NCBI GenBank assembly: GCA_014529385.2 | Contig: CM043970.1 | Coordinates: 45,474,279 to 45,538,278 of the forward strand | Direction of reading: 5' to 3' | Length of the DNA: 64,000 bases | DNA from: Adiantum capillus-veneris | Taxonomy: Eukaryota; Streptophyta; Polypodiopsida; Polypodiales; Pteridaceae | Shown here: positions 1-10,561 of the stretch, piece by piece | How the letters are laid out: every line of letters starts with the position of its first letter | How positions within the stretch are numbered: position 1 is the first letter of the stretch | Notes under the pieces: model-generated | Told to the model about the DNA's origin: nothing | The model's input: the letters and a program-made list of their open reading frames with translations, nothing else | Databases searched by the model: none | Program-made: the position numbers and the translations under genes

Positions 1-1359
1 AGTGCTAACTGCTATTAAATTGAGCTTGGGAAAGGCCAACTCATTCTTGCTTTGACTTGGGTCTGAAGCCGTGGATGCACGAATTTTATGGCAATCCTTA
101 CTGTAGTGATCCTTCGTTTCGGGGCAATGACGGCGGCAGGGAGGGGACCCTTCTAGCAGGGGGCATTTGCTTTGGTAATGCCCATATTCCCCACATCTGT
201 AGCACAAAATGGGCCTATTGAAAGGGCGAGTCGAAGTGCAAGGTGGTCCTTGCTCCTGGTGCATTGAGTTGGAGGTGGAGGCATAGAAGCTTTGAGGAGA
301 TGAGGGAACATGGGTATTATAAAATCTCTGAGAGGGAAAAGTGCTCTGCATACCTTGCATAGGAGGGGTTGTCAGCAAAGGTAGCAAAGGTGGCATATGG
401 TGTGGATGGCCACAGGTAGAAACCATGTTGGATGCAGGTGTTGGCCCTTGCTGAAGAGAAGGACCAAGACTTTGTTGTATTTGTCGCAATCCCTTGAGGT
501 AGTAACAATCCTTATCCTCATGTCCAGATTTTTCACAGAAGTGGCAGTAAATCCGAAGGGGGCATTCCTGTGGAGGGTGCCCTAGAGAGCGGCATGAGCT
601 ACACCAAACCGTAGCCTTAGTCTCTTGCTGACACTTGAGCTCTTCTAGCTCACGCTTAATCTGTTCCAATGCCTTGTGATGTTGAGGCTTCTCTTGTCTA
701 AGAGAGAAGGACCTCTCCTCTTGAAGAGCTCGCTGTAACTATAGGGCTTCCAGTTCCCTGCGTAAAGAAGTTAAAGGATCAGAAGGACTTTCCAAAAACA
801 CAGAGGGGGTCTCTATGTGAGGGGGGTTGGTGAACAGCTTCCTAGCCCCCTCTATCCTCGTAGCAGCTGCAATGAACTCTTCAAGAGTGGCGTCGGGTCA
901 GAGACTCTCTCGTAGTTTTTGCTGAGAACTTTTGGGAAGCGCCTTCTCTACCCACTTCTTAACCATAAATTCACCTGTTTGCTGGGGAAGCTTGGCAACC
1001 AGAGACTTGGTTTTTGTCATAAGTTTTGCAAAAGTCTTCTCTGGCTGGAGCACCATGTTGGCCAACTCATCCAACACCTTCTCCTGGTAGTCACCTGGCC
1101 TGAAAGCTGCACAGAACTATTTTTTTAAGGCTGCCCAAGTTGCAAAATGGTTCTCTGCAAACTGGCTGTACCATTTGTCTGCTAAGCCATCCAAGGTGGA
1201 TGGAAAGAGTACCAAATAAGTAGCTTCCCTGTTAAGACCACGACCCCTACAAAGAGATACAAACCTCCTTGCATGGTCGTCAGTATCTTCTGAAGAGAGA
1301 CCTTTGAATGTAGGGAACTTGATGTTTACCTTAGCCAAAATGCTAGCCAATGGCTCCAT
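1..1359 (-). pseudogene. Gypsy-like retrotransposon gag with four CCHC knuckles, broken by stops
   Basis: Structural gag polyprotein fragment of an LTR retrotransposon, read leftwards and running off the window. The capsid-like part begins near 1359 (MEPLASILAKVNIKFPTFKG) and has the usual gag features: DDHARRF, LADKWYSQF and later GDYQEKVLDELANMV. Four zinc-knuckle motifs follow in the same frame: C-SS-C-RSLG-H-PPQE-C (562-603), C-HF-C-EKSG-H-EDKD-C (505-546), C-YR-C-GEYG-H-YQSK-C (163-204) and a variant C-RRH-C-PETKD-H-YSKD-C (91-138). A Gln/Glu-rich helix precedes the first pair and a Pro/Ser/Gln linker of about 100 residues separates the pairs. The frame stays open except for a few stops (TAG or TGA near 1128, 900 and 740, and two TAGs just upstream of 1359), each explained by CAG to TAG or CGA to TGA. 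No pol is in the window. Confidence 0.82.
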
Positions 1360-1680
1360 GGCCCCTTGCTGAGCTTGTTGCTCAGTAGCCTACTATAGCA
1401 AAATAGGAGAGAGCTTCACTACAGAAGGTGATCTGGAAGATGTGGAACTGGAGGGAGGAATGAGTGATGCCGTATGTGGAGGTATGGGTGATGAGGTTGA
1501 TGGACTTCTAACAGGTTCCAAGGGTCATCTTCTGTTGTAGTACGTCAGAGGACTTAGGAGTGCGCTTTGACGCTCGACTGACCGCCTTGTATGGGTCATG
1601 CAGCGACCACCAAACCAACCAAGCTTTGGGCAAGAAAACCTTGAACTGGCTGAAGACTAGTCTAGACTCTACTAGACCAT

Positions 1681-1800
1681 GCAAGTGACTAGACCAGGCT
1701 GGACCAAGGACGAGGAGGACTAGACCAGGGTCTAGACCAGGCAAGTGACTAGACCAGGCTGGACCAGGGACGAGGAGGACTAGACCAGGGTCGAGGAGGT
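1681..1800. repeat. Two-copy 60-bp tandem repeat in the element leader
   Basis: Positions 1681-1740 and 1741-1800 are near-identical 60-bp units, each with several copies of the half-palindrome TCTAGACC or ACTAGACC; degenerate versions continue to about 1880. The unit length is a multiple of three, and on the minus strand it gives a 20-residue repeat (core LVLLV-GPAWSSHL). It lies between the primer-binding site and gag, so it may be leader sequence rather than protein. Confidence 0.75.
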
Positions 1801-1990
1801 CTAGACCAGAGACGAGGGCAGGTTGGACCAGGGCGAGAGATGACTAGGGCAAGAGAGGACTAGACCAATTGGACCACGCGAGAGGAGAACAGTGCAAGGC
1901 AAGGTTGGCGAAGCTAGGCAAGGTAGGCGAAGCTGGATAGACCCAACTAGCTTCAAGATTTACACCTCACAGAGTGAGATTTCAGTTGAG

Positions 1991-2008
1991 ATCCCATCGT
2001 GGTCGCCA
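1991..2008 (-). promoter_or_regulatory. Primer-binding site of the minus-strand Gypsy-like element
   Basis: Reading leftwards the sequence is TGGCGACCACGATGGGAT. It starts with TGG, the complement of a tRNA CCA end, and lies just inside a candidate LTR end (TGGGAG at 2012 on plus, ending CA on minus). It is upstream of the gag at 1359, as expected. The primer tRNA was not identified with certainty. Confidence 0.55.
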
Positions 2009-2011
2009 AAA

Positions 2012-2480
2012 TGGGAGCACCTATAGCGCGCATAATGTGTCGTGCTCTCTACATTGGGTGGTCCTCAGTGCAATGTGCGTGACAATCTCACTCAAACAGA
2101 CTGAACAGAAAGGAAACAATAGACATCAACAGAGCTCACAAAGACACAACAGCAGACCAGAACATATGACTCGACTATCTCAAAGACTGATACAACTCTG
2201 GTGTGGCAGCACACTTAGCTCCAGCCCAGGACTCACAGGTACAATGGGGGTGTCAAGGCTCAGATGTGCAAGGATGGTGAAGACGTGCTCTGTGTATAGA
2301 CTCACTGCTCTCGACGACGATGATGGACCAAAGGTGAAGAAGATGATAACGATCACCAACCGCTACTACTCATATGTACCACCTGTGGTGACCTGGCCAC
2401 GAGGTCCACTAGACCACCGTCGGTACCTGCCACGTGTCACTCCCTAGGCCAGAGGGTCCAGAGGGTCCGTCCAGTGTGAA
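2012..2480 (-). repeat. Candidate 5' LTR of the minus-strand Gypsy-like element
   Basis: Sequence outward of the primer-binding site should be the 5' LTR. The inner boundary (CA on the minus strand at 2012-2013) is reasonable. The outer boundary cannot be fixed because no second LTR is in the window; about 2480 is a guess based on where the GC-richer sequence stops. A 157-codon open frame here (1974-2447) has no recognisable domain and is not called. Confidence 0.3.
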
Positions 2481-2659
2481 CCATCCTAGACCAACTGTAC
2501 TAACTGTGTCCTGTGAAAGTAACACTGTAGCAAGCTACAATAATCTTGACCAAGTTTGTTTTGGATGCTTTTTTGGAATTTGTTAAGGATAAAGTCTGCA
2601 AGCAAAGTCGGTCTTTTGTCTTGAATCACAACACACAGGCTTTTGTAATCAGAGAGTAT

Positions 2660-4240
2660 GGGTTTCTTTGAAGAGGTCAATCATATATTAACTTATGATT
2701 TATCTACCTTTGATCCATACATTCAAAAGGTTTTACATAAAGAGTTAAATCACATACCCACCCAACCTTTATGTATTTACACTGCTTGTGAAGAACTATG
2801 GAATCTGGTACTTACCTTGCTGACCGAGAAAGTGATTTCAATTGATTACCCCATAAGTACCATCAATTTTTTTTGGGGGATTTTTGTCACATCAACATAC
2901 CAAGACAAAGGTCTATAAAAAACATTAAGGACCTAGACCCAGACATAAAGGACATCAGGGGAAATTTTTTGTTACCTGCTTGGATAAAGAACCCAATAAT
3001 CCCGTCTTGGTATATAAAGCATACATGGTATGTCAAGCTGAACAAAGACTAGTAGAACCAGATTTTGTCCCTCATAATGAAACCCAAAAGAAAGCCCTAG
3101 AGAGGATATATGTTACATGTGAACCATTTCTCATCACAAACACTTCCCCTCTCCCCTACCTAATGGCCAATAATAAGGCTCATAGAAAAGCCTTTAGATG
3201 GATCACTAATGGAGAAAACTGCTGCTTCTCAGATTTATCCTTACTCCTAGCATGCACTCTGAAAACATGCACCCCCTCCATTGAGAATATATATTTTTTC
3301 TTAAACTAAAAAGCCTTACTATGCCAAAACATTAAAATGAATTCACTATATGATGTAGTGATAAATATACCAACTAAAGCTACCACCATTTTCTCAGCAA
3401 GCATCAAAATTATTTATGAGAATATACCCATGAAGAAGTCATTGGGCTGAAAACTAGGATAGGTCAGCTCATGTCATATGCCTATGACCATGGACACAAG
3501 GATTACATCTCTTTCAAGAAGTTTCCATCCAAATGTATCCTTAGCAATTGGTCTACCCGACAACAAGCCTTTCATTAATTCTTGGCTCATAGACAATATG
3601 ATTGTCCAATGCAATGGGGATACCTATAAACAAATCAATGGCATACCTATGGGATTGGATTGTTCTCCGATGTGGTGCAATCTCTACCTACATCCTGAAA
3701 ATATGAGTATGTCTCAGGCAATCTACAAGACCCAAACACTAGACATAAACTACCATCACTTCAAACTGCCTTCATGTATTTTGACGATATAGGTCAAAAA
3801 CCATGACCACTCCTTCCTCAACCAAACCCCAATTTACCCCCCCTGTTTAACAGTAGATCACAGTGCTACATTTTTGAAGGATGGGATAGTACGCAAAGCT
3901 AGTTTCCTCAATACCCAACTTGAAGTTATAAATTGTAGGATAAACAAGAGCAAGATACAAAGGACAAAAACTCTTCAATTTAAGTGTTCAAATACATCCA
4001 CAGAGGAAGCAATCGACCGTCTGGATGGGCTCGCAAAGTAATATTGTCCCAAATAAAACCTCTCCTCTTCTCCCAACTCTTCACCACATACAACAGCCCA
4101 AGATATAAAAAGGCTAGTACAAGATTTTTGTGCCAATGGATTTGGGAGAGTCAGACTTTGGCGATTAGTAAGAGTTATTTTCTCAATTGCATATCAAATA
4201 TTCATGACATACCAACAATATTAATACATACTCAATGGTG
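2660..4240 (+). pseudogene. Decayed reverse transcriptase, Penelope-like type
   Basis: Remnant of a retroelement polymerase spread over several frames. Recognisable pieces in order: an N-terminal stretch (2658-2918); DKEPNNPVLVYKAY and AHRKAFRWITN (2980-3240), matching the region before the catalytic palm in Penelope and telomerase-like enzymes; YENIP (3418) followed in another frame by HEEVIGLKTRIGQLMSYAYD; QINGIPMGLDCSPMWCNLYL at 3631-3690, the diagnostic Q-GIPMG-SP-NLYL motif; the catalytic YFDD at 3777-3788, one frame away; and a thumb-like motif FKYIHRGSNRPSGWA at 3985-4030. At least three frameshifts and several stops make it non-functional. No GIY-YIG endonuclease was seen. The exact clade is inferred from motifs only. 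Confidence 0.6.
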
Positions 4241-5599
4241 AGCACTAGGTCCCTCAAGGGGCCTAGTGCCCCCTCTGGGACCTCCTACTGCGGGAAGGAA
4301 GGAGAGCCACCTTACACACAAAGTAGCATGAAAGCCTCACACATGGGATAATATGCTTATTTACGTTTCAGTAAAAACCTATATAAACCAACTTAAGACA
4401 TACCATCATTGGATTATATGGAATGTGAATAAAATGGTACCATGTAAACCGTGTCACGTGTATAAGGTACCCACTCCTTGCATGGCGCACCCACCTTCTG
4501 GTTTTCTAATCCCATCACTCCACTCACCCATAACAGAAGGGAAACCATCATCTCCTTTCCCATGGATCCACCTATTCTATGCTACTTAAGAGCATATGCA
4601 TGGAGCCCTCTGAGCCTAAGATTGGGGTACATTCTCCTTCGTCCCTACGGCACCACAACAAGATTTCCAACCATGGCTAAGGAGATCTCCAGGTATCCTC
4701 AATCTCTCTATGTTGGCATCTATAACATGTCTATTGATCTTATGACACCTGTAGTCCATAAATTAAGAGGCTAATTCTAATTCTTTTGGTTTGTGATGGA
4801 TGCAAGTACTAGGGTGAATACTTGCATAACTTGAGTTTGTGGAAAAAATTTGAAGGGGTTACACAATTTTCCCCAAGTTATTGTACTTAATGGCCTTTTT
4901 ATGAAAGCATCAATTTTTATGAGCCACTCTCTTCAGTCTTGATTAATGTAGTCATTGTAATGTTTATTGCTCACACACACACACACACACAAAAGAACAA
5001 TATGTTCAAAAGACAATTGGATTTTAAATAACAGTAAGGTATTTGCATAAAAACTTTTATGCTTTTGAATTGTTTATGTACAGTAGTATCTAGCTATTCA
5101 CAAGAAGCTATTTTTCATCATAGAGCTTAAGCTGTACAACCATCCACAAATCCAAGTTATCTTCTTTGGAGTTCTAAGTAGTTTAATGAAAGGGTTACTG
5201 AGATTAGAATGTATTTCAAACCAGCTATGATAGTTTATAGACCTAACACTAGGAAATATTTGGACCAACAAAACCGTTTAACAAATGTTTTTTGGAACCG
5301 TATAATCATGCCAACATAATAATTTCAATGCATGTCAAACAAGAGTAATAATGCATCAGTCAATGAGGTATCATTGAGTAAATCATATCCACACTTCATT
5401 GAGAAAACAAAAAACCAGGTCAAATTGTAGTAGTTAAGAACCATAAGCTAGGCTCGATGGCATTTTTATCCAAAAGAGAGATTTTGTTATCCATACTTTC
5501 AACCTTGCGATAAGTACAAGGTCATGTCTTGGTACAAAAAGCCCTAGTGTAGTAGATAAAAAGAGAGATTCAAAATGGGTTCAAATCATAACAGACCTA
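4241..5599. other. No gene recognised; one (CA)n microsatellite
   Basis: AT-rich sequence with short open frames that resemble nothing. A perfect CA dinucleotide run is at 4972-4991. Nothing else is supported. Confidence 0.6.
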
Positions 5600-6410
5600 T
5601 GGGTAGGTCTTTAGGTTTATCATTAACACTTAGTATAACAAATCCGATCCACGGGAAGAAATACATCCCAATAGAAGAATAAGTTGGAGCCTTTAAACAA
5701 GAAAATGCCAATTTCAAGTTTTTCCAAGAAGATACCATAAGGCAAAACTTCATTTATATATTCATATTTGCTACATGTAAATATCACTCCCTGAGTATGT
5801 TAGGAGGGGGAAACAAGAAAGAGGAAACTCCATTTTCTCACAGTGACAGCCTAGTCAAGGCAAGAATCAAAAAAATGATTCACAAAACAATGACAACCTG
5901 CAGCAGTATTATAAGGATGGAGAGACAATTGGTTAATCAAAGGGAAACCTATAGTACTTACAATAGGAAGGAGAGTCAATCGGCTAATCAAAGGAAAACC
6001 TGTAGTACGTACAATAGGAAGGAGAGTCGGTTGACTAATCAAAGGGAAACCTATAGTACTTACAATAGGAAGGAGAGCCAATCGACTAATGGCAAATGAA
6101 AACCTGTAATACGTACAATAGGAGGGAGAGCGAGTTGTCTAATCAAAGGGAAAAAGAGAAGTCTATGTAGAGAATGACCTTGCGTTGCCAAATTTTCATA
6201 GAGAGGAGGAGGGACAACATGGTGCAAGGCCCGATTCCTGCTAGGGGGGAAGAGAGAAGGAGAGTCAAAAAGGTCAGATATCATCCTATTCTCCCAAGCA
6301 TCCAATAGCCCATTTGGTAGGGGAGCATCCCACCAAGTCAAAGAATACAAAGTCTACCAAGGGAATTATCCCACACAAGAGAGAAAGTTTCTAAAAGGTT
6401 TTACAAAATA
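5600..6410. repeat. Dispersed repeat family R1, copy 1
   Basis: This stretch aligns in blocks with 7913-10260. Shared blocks include the start (GTAGGTCTTTAGGTTTATC against GTAGGTCTTCAAGTTTAGC), the run GCCTTTAAACAAGAAAAT, the block CCTAGTCAAGGCAAGAATC (5849 against 9581), and the end block with ATTTGGTAGGGG, CATCCCAC and ACTATCCCACACAAGA (6310-6400 against 10150-10220). Copy 1 lacks about 1.5 kb present in copy 2. No protein was recognised, so this could be a non-autonomous retroelement or an LTR. Confidence 0.65.
5905..6150. repeat. Minisatellite, about 51-bp unit, four to five copies
   Basis: The anchor CAATAGGAAGGAGAG recurs at about 5961, 6012, 6063 and 6116, giving spacings of 51, 51 and 53. 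Each unit continues with a variable AATCGGCTAATCAAAGG-type segment. In phase it yields a lysine- and arginine-rich peptide repeat, probably fortuitous. It lies inside R1 copy 1, where copy 2 has a different unit length. Confidence 0.8.
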
Positions 6411-6672
6411 GACCACCACTGAGCATGCTCAGTAGACAAGTACCCACGACACATAGACTGGTACCTCGACAAACTCTAGTGATTAGCTAGCTAGTGGCTG
6501 GTAGCAGGTACTTGGTCGTTGTCGACAAGGACGGGCTCGCTGCACTGCTCTCTGGTGGCTGACTTCTACAACTCAGAAGCCTTGGGTTCGGATAGAGAAC
6601 CGTTTTGACCCCCTCTAGTAGGAGCCCTTTGAGGAGGCCCCCTCCACCTCAGCTCCACCTCATCGGTCTCCT

Positions 6673-6711
6673 CCCCCCCCCCCCCCCCCCCCCCCCCCCC
6701 GCCCCCCCCCC
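6673..6711. repeat. Poly(C) tract
   Basis: C28-G-C10 on the plus strand within a C/T-rich stretch (about 6605-6770). The proline-rich open frame across it is a by-product of composition. Such tracts can form i-motif or G-quadruplex structures and are also prone to assembly error. Confidence 0.85.
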
Positions 6712-6900
6712 TCCACCTTCAGACTCCTTAGTGCTGCCTCCCCCCCCTCCACGCCCCTCGGGGGATTCACCATGGAAAACTTACCGCGCCAGGTAAGTGT
6801 AGGGGAGGGTTTTTTTATACAAGTTATATAATCTTATAAGTTAGGGACGGGCCCCCAATGATTTATCTGCCAAGTTTAAAAATAAGGGAGGGAGTATCAA

Positions 6901-6909
6901 ATTTTTTTT

Positions 6910-6955
<46 letters not shown>

Positions 6956-6961
6956 GGGGGA
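6901..6961. repeat. Poly(T)-poly(G) junction
   Basis: A T-rich run (6902-6920) passes directly into 34 G (6921-6954), then A and more G. The same T-then-G arrangement recurs at 10385-10419, 10449-10477 and 17427-17445. Confidence 0.85.
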
Positions 6962-7912
6962 TGAGAAAAGGAAAAAATGAGGGGATATTTTTGTGTTTCA
7001 AAATCATAGCGTCCCAAAAGAGTCTGCCCTCAAACTTGTGAGTCAATAGCTACAAAGATACATGCAAGAACTAACAATGCTTTGTATCAATTGCTTGTTT
7101 TGTGATTATAGTTCGTTTGTTGAGGGATGAATGCTATAAAGAGTTTGTATAGATGCAAATTTATACGGAGAACCTAAGACAACTTTATAACCATGTTTTT
7201 TGAGTAATTTAGATGGGTCAAAATTGGACCAGTAGATATAGTGCAGGCTGAACGGGCACATAGTTCAAAAGTCAAACTAAGACACATTGAGGGTACATCT
7301 AGTTATCAAAAGAAGTGGTCCATTAATACGTTGCTAGTCACTATGCTACACACTCTTTGACTAGTTTTACTTAGTTAGATCATGTGAAACCTAAATTTTA
7401 TATGTAAGATAGGGGTATGATAGTTTTCTGCATTGATTGTTGTATAAGCATAGAAAGGGGGGGTCATATGAGTCGTATACAGGGGTTTTATCAAAGTTGT
7501 CCGCTCACATGTGACATTCCGTTTTGTATATAAGGTGAATCCCTCGGGCTCGCCCCACCCCCCCACCTCCACTCCCGCTCCTCCTCTCTCCCCAATGGGA
7601 TCCTCAGTCTCATCTCCCGACCCATCCCACACTCCTCCGCAGACATAGGGGATTGGACACACATCAATAGCGGTACGATCTTATGGTAGTGATTTTGCTA
7701 CGAGTCGTGTGGCTCAAGAGGGACAACCCAATCTAAGGATGCCATTTCTAGTCCAAACCTCTCCTTTTACAGTAGTCCCTTGTGGTTTGACCATCTTTGA
7801 CATTCGCAAACGATGGGACTTCTTTGACTACAGCTTCACACACTTCCTATGAAAACTCCTAGTGTAGCATCATATGAGAAGATCAAACGGGGGTTTAGAT
7901 CCTAAAGGACAC
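6962..7912. other. No gene recognised
   Basis: Only short open frames with no known motif. A C-rich stretch at 7555-7605 gives a spurious proline/glycine-rich frame on the minus strand. Confidence 0.5.
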
Positions 7913-9077
7913 ATGGGGTAGGTCTTCAAGTTTAGCACTAATACTTAGTAGAATAAATATTATCCACGCGGCAGCAATACATCCCAAGTAAAGAATTAAT
8001 TGTAGCCTTTAAACAAGAAAATCTCAGTGTATCAGAAGGAGAAACGTCATTTATTCATTGTAGATTTGATACAGGTCAACATGACTTCATGTGTATATTA
8101 GTCTTTAAAGGGAGACAAATTTGCATCCTTGTAAAGAATTCCGAAACCTAAGCATGGTTTCAAACATAAGTCCAATGTATAGACAATTAGGCCATCTATC
8201 CAATGGAGCACAAGCAAGGATCAAGTAAGGTACCAACAAAACATGGGTGGAGACTCCCTTCTCAAACGACCCAAGTATACAAAAAGAACTCGAAAATTAG
8301 ACATCAAAGAAACTCAATAAGCAAGAAGTTTTCAAAATTAAAAATAAATAGGTTGGCTAAACCATCAATTCTCTTGAATCATTTGAGGACTTTCAAAATA
8401 AAATATCTAGTGCTAACATCCACAAAGTTGGCTTATGAGCTAAACAAACTTGACCTTTTTTTGGGTTATCAATTTCAGTTTTAACATTATTCTTGAAAAG
8501 CATTTCTCAACCTAAACTATGCCTAAGAACGTGTGGTATTTTTTGTCAATTTTTTCAAAGTTTTTCAATTACACACTCAAAAACTCATCTTTGTGAGGTC
8601 TAGATGGCTAGAGGATTAGCCTTAGTAATCCTCAAAATGTTTTCATTTTTCCAAGGAGTAATAATTGTTGAAGTTGAAAGTTATGACCAATTTACAAGAA
8701 TTTTCTAATCTTGTTGTTCCAATTATTTTATAATTTTTAAAATTTTCGGTGTCTTTTGTAAAACCTAAAGGCAATTTTGATGGCTTAAACCAATTCCATA
8801 ACATAAATCTAGTTAGTACATCAAGTTTTAAAGCAAAGACCTTTTAGGAAGTATTGGAGTCCAAAATATGAAGTCCAAAAGTATACATTAATCAACACGA
8901 TAGCACCTCAAGAGCTCACTTGCACTAACTCTCTTTCTTAATTGGAGGGCAAAAAGGAGCACAGCCCAAAGATCCCCAAAAGCAGCACAGTGGTAGCAAC
9001 ACAAAGCAAACTTCCTCTCTCTAGCTCTCTTTTACTTGGAAGATAAGAAAACTAGAAAGCCCAAAGGCTAAGTGAGG

Positions 9078-9305
9078 GAGAGAGATCCTTTACCTAAGTT
9101 GATGGTAGGGATCAATGTGTACTGGCCTCCACCTTATGAATACCCTCAACATGGCCATCATTAATCCTAGAAATTAGTAAAGAGGGAAAGAGAGAGAGAG
9201 GGAGAGAGATCCCTTACCTAAGTTCATGGTAGGGATCAATGTGTATTGGCCTCCACCTTATGAATACCCTCAACATGGCCATCATTAATCCTAAAAATTA
9301 GAAAA
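9078..9305. repeat. Tandem duplication, 124-bp period
   Basis: The block starting GAGAGATCCTTTACC at about 9081 is repeated from about 9205 with a few changes, including the shared string TGGCCTCCACCTTATGAATA. A short GA-rich stretch separates the copies and may have mediated the duplication. Confidence 0.8.
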
Positions 9306-9699
9306 CATCCAATAGATTGGAGTCATTAGAAAAATTAGTGTTAATGAATGTCACAAGCCAAAGCAAGGTATCACACATCTCCACATTACACCTTCATGTA
9401 TGTGGGAGAGTATCTTCATTAACAAGAGAGAAGATGCAGAGCAGCCTCAAGCCAATCTATTCTCCATAAGGATGTTCCAAAATGGTAAGAAAAAGCAATA
9501 AACAAAGGTGGGTAAGGTTTTTTATAGACGTAGTTAAATGCAAGAAGTGGGGAGGAGGAACCCCATACTCTCATGGTTATAACCTAGTCAAGGCAAGAAT
9601 CTAAAAAATGATATACAAAACAATGGAAATCTGCAATGAGAACCAATAGAACAATGGGAATTTGTGGTTCTTACAATAGCAACAAGATCCAGTCAGCTA

Positions 9700-9900
9700 A
9701 TTAAAGGCGAATGGAGAAGTCTAGGTATGTAGAGGGTGACCTTGCATTGCAACGAGAGCCAGTCGGCTAATCAAAGGCGAATGGAGAAGTCTAGGTATGC
9801 AGAGGATGACCTTGCAATGCAACGAGAGCCAATGGCTAATCAAAGGTGAATGGAGAAGTCTAGGTATGCAGAGGGTGACCTTGCAATGCAATGATCTACA
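9700..9900. repeat. Minisatellite, 69-70-bp unit, about three copies
   Basis: CTAGGTATG recurs at 9721, 9791 and 9860 (spacings 70 and 69). Each unit contains AATGGAGAAGT, GATGACCTTGCA and CAATGCAACGAGAGCCA-like segments. A further partial copy lies at 9960-10000. Confidence 0.8.
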
Positions 9901-10067
9901 AAACAATGGAAATCTATAATATTTATAATATGAAGGAGATCCAATAGTCTAATCAAAGGCGAATGGAGAAGTCCAGCTATGCAGATGATGACCTTGTGAT
10001 GCAAAATTGGCATAGAGAAAGAGAGAGCCAGTGCAGTGTGGGGATCGATTCTTGTTGGGTGAATTAA

Positions 10068-10071
<4 letters not shown>

Positions 10072-10115
<44 letters not shown>
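10072..10115. repeat. (GA)n microsatellite
   Basis: Uninterrupted GA dinucleotides of about 44 bp inside R1 copy 2. It creates spurious Arg-Glu and Ser-Leu frames on the two strands. Confidence 0.9.
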
Positions 10116-10117
<2 letters not shown>

Positions 10118-10350
10118 TCAATGCCACCCCATTCACCCAAGCATCTAGAAACCTATTTGGTAGGGGAACATCCCACTAAGTCAAAGACTAAAAAGTTTCC
10201 CATGGGGACTATCCCACACAAGAAAGAAAGTTTTTAAGAGGTTTTTAAAAATAAACCAGATTCCAAGTCAAGCTACAACATCAAGTTATGTTGACAGTGT
10301 AAAGGCAATTTATTACGAGTAGGTATTTACTGGGTCAGGTGAAGTTTATA

Positions 10351-10561
10351 AGTGAACCCCCCCCCCCCCCCCCCCCCAAAATGGGTTTTTTTTTTTTTTT
10401 TTTGGGGGGGGGGGGGGGGGTTTCACTTGATAGAATCCTATTATGGGTTTTTTTTTTTTTGGGGGGGGGGGGGGGGGCACTCACGTGATAGTCACTATCA
10501 AGTGAACCCACCCTCCCTCCCACCCCCCCCCCCAAAAAAAACCCCATAATAGGATTCTATC
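10351..10561. repeat. Foldback (inverted repeat) with nested homopolymer tracts
   Basis: The left arm starting TAGAATCCTATTATGGG (about 10431) continues into T12 and G17. The right arm at 10524-10561 is its complement: C11, A8, CCCC, then ATAATAGGATTCTA. Inside, GTTTCACTTGATAG (about 10419) pairs with CTATCAAGTGAAC (10496-10509), and AGTGAACCC occurs a third time at 10351. Long poly(C), poly(T) and poly(G) runs alternate. No coding content is credible. Confidence 0.75.

Larger units (their letters stand above)
7913..10260. repeat. Dispersed repeat family R1, copy 2
   Basis: Longer copy of the element at 5600-6410, sharing both end blocks in the same order and orientation. The extra middle part (about 8060-9540) contains AT-rich sequence and an internal tandem duplication. 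No reverse transcriptase, transposase or convincing terminal repeats were seen, so its class is open. Confidence 0.6.

Noticed and set aside
1974-2447. 157-codon plus-strand frame
   Set aside because: Lies in the presumed LTR and primer-binding site of a minus-strand element and has no known motif.
5905-6150. Possible CRISPR-like array, also 9700-9900
   Set aside because: Units are contiguous minisatellite repeats without unique spacers, and the genome is eukaryotic.
6605-6796. Proline-rich open frame
   Set aside because: Translation of the poly(C) tract.
7375-7662. Minus-strand frame of 95 codons
   Set aside because: Driven by C-rich DNA and lacks any recognisable domain.
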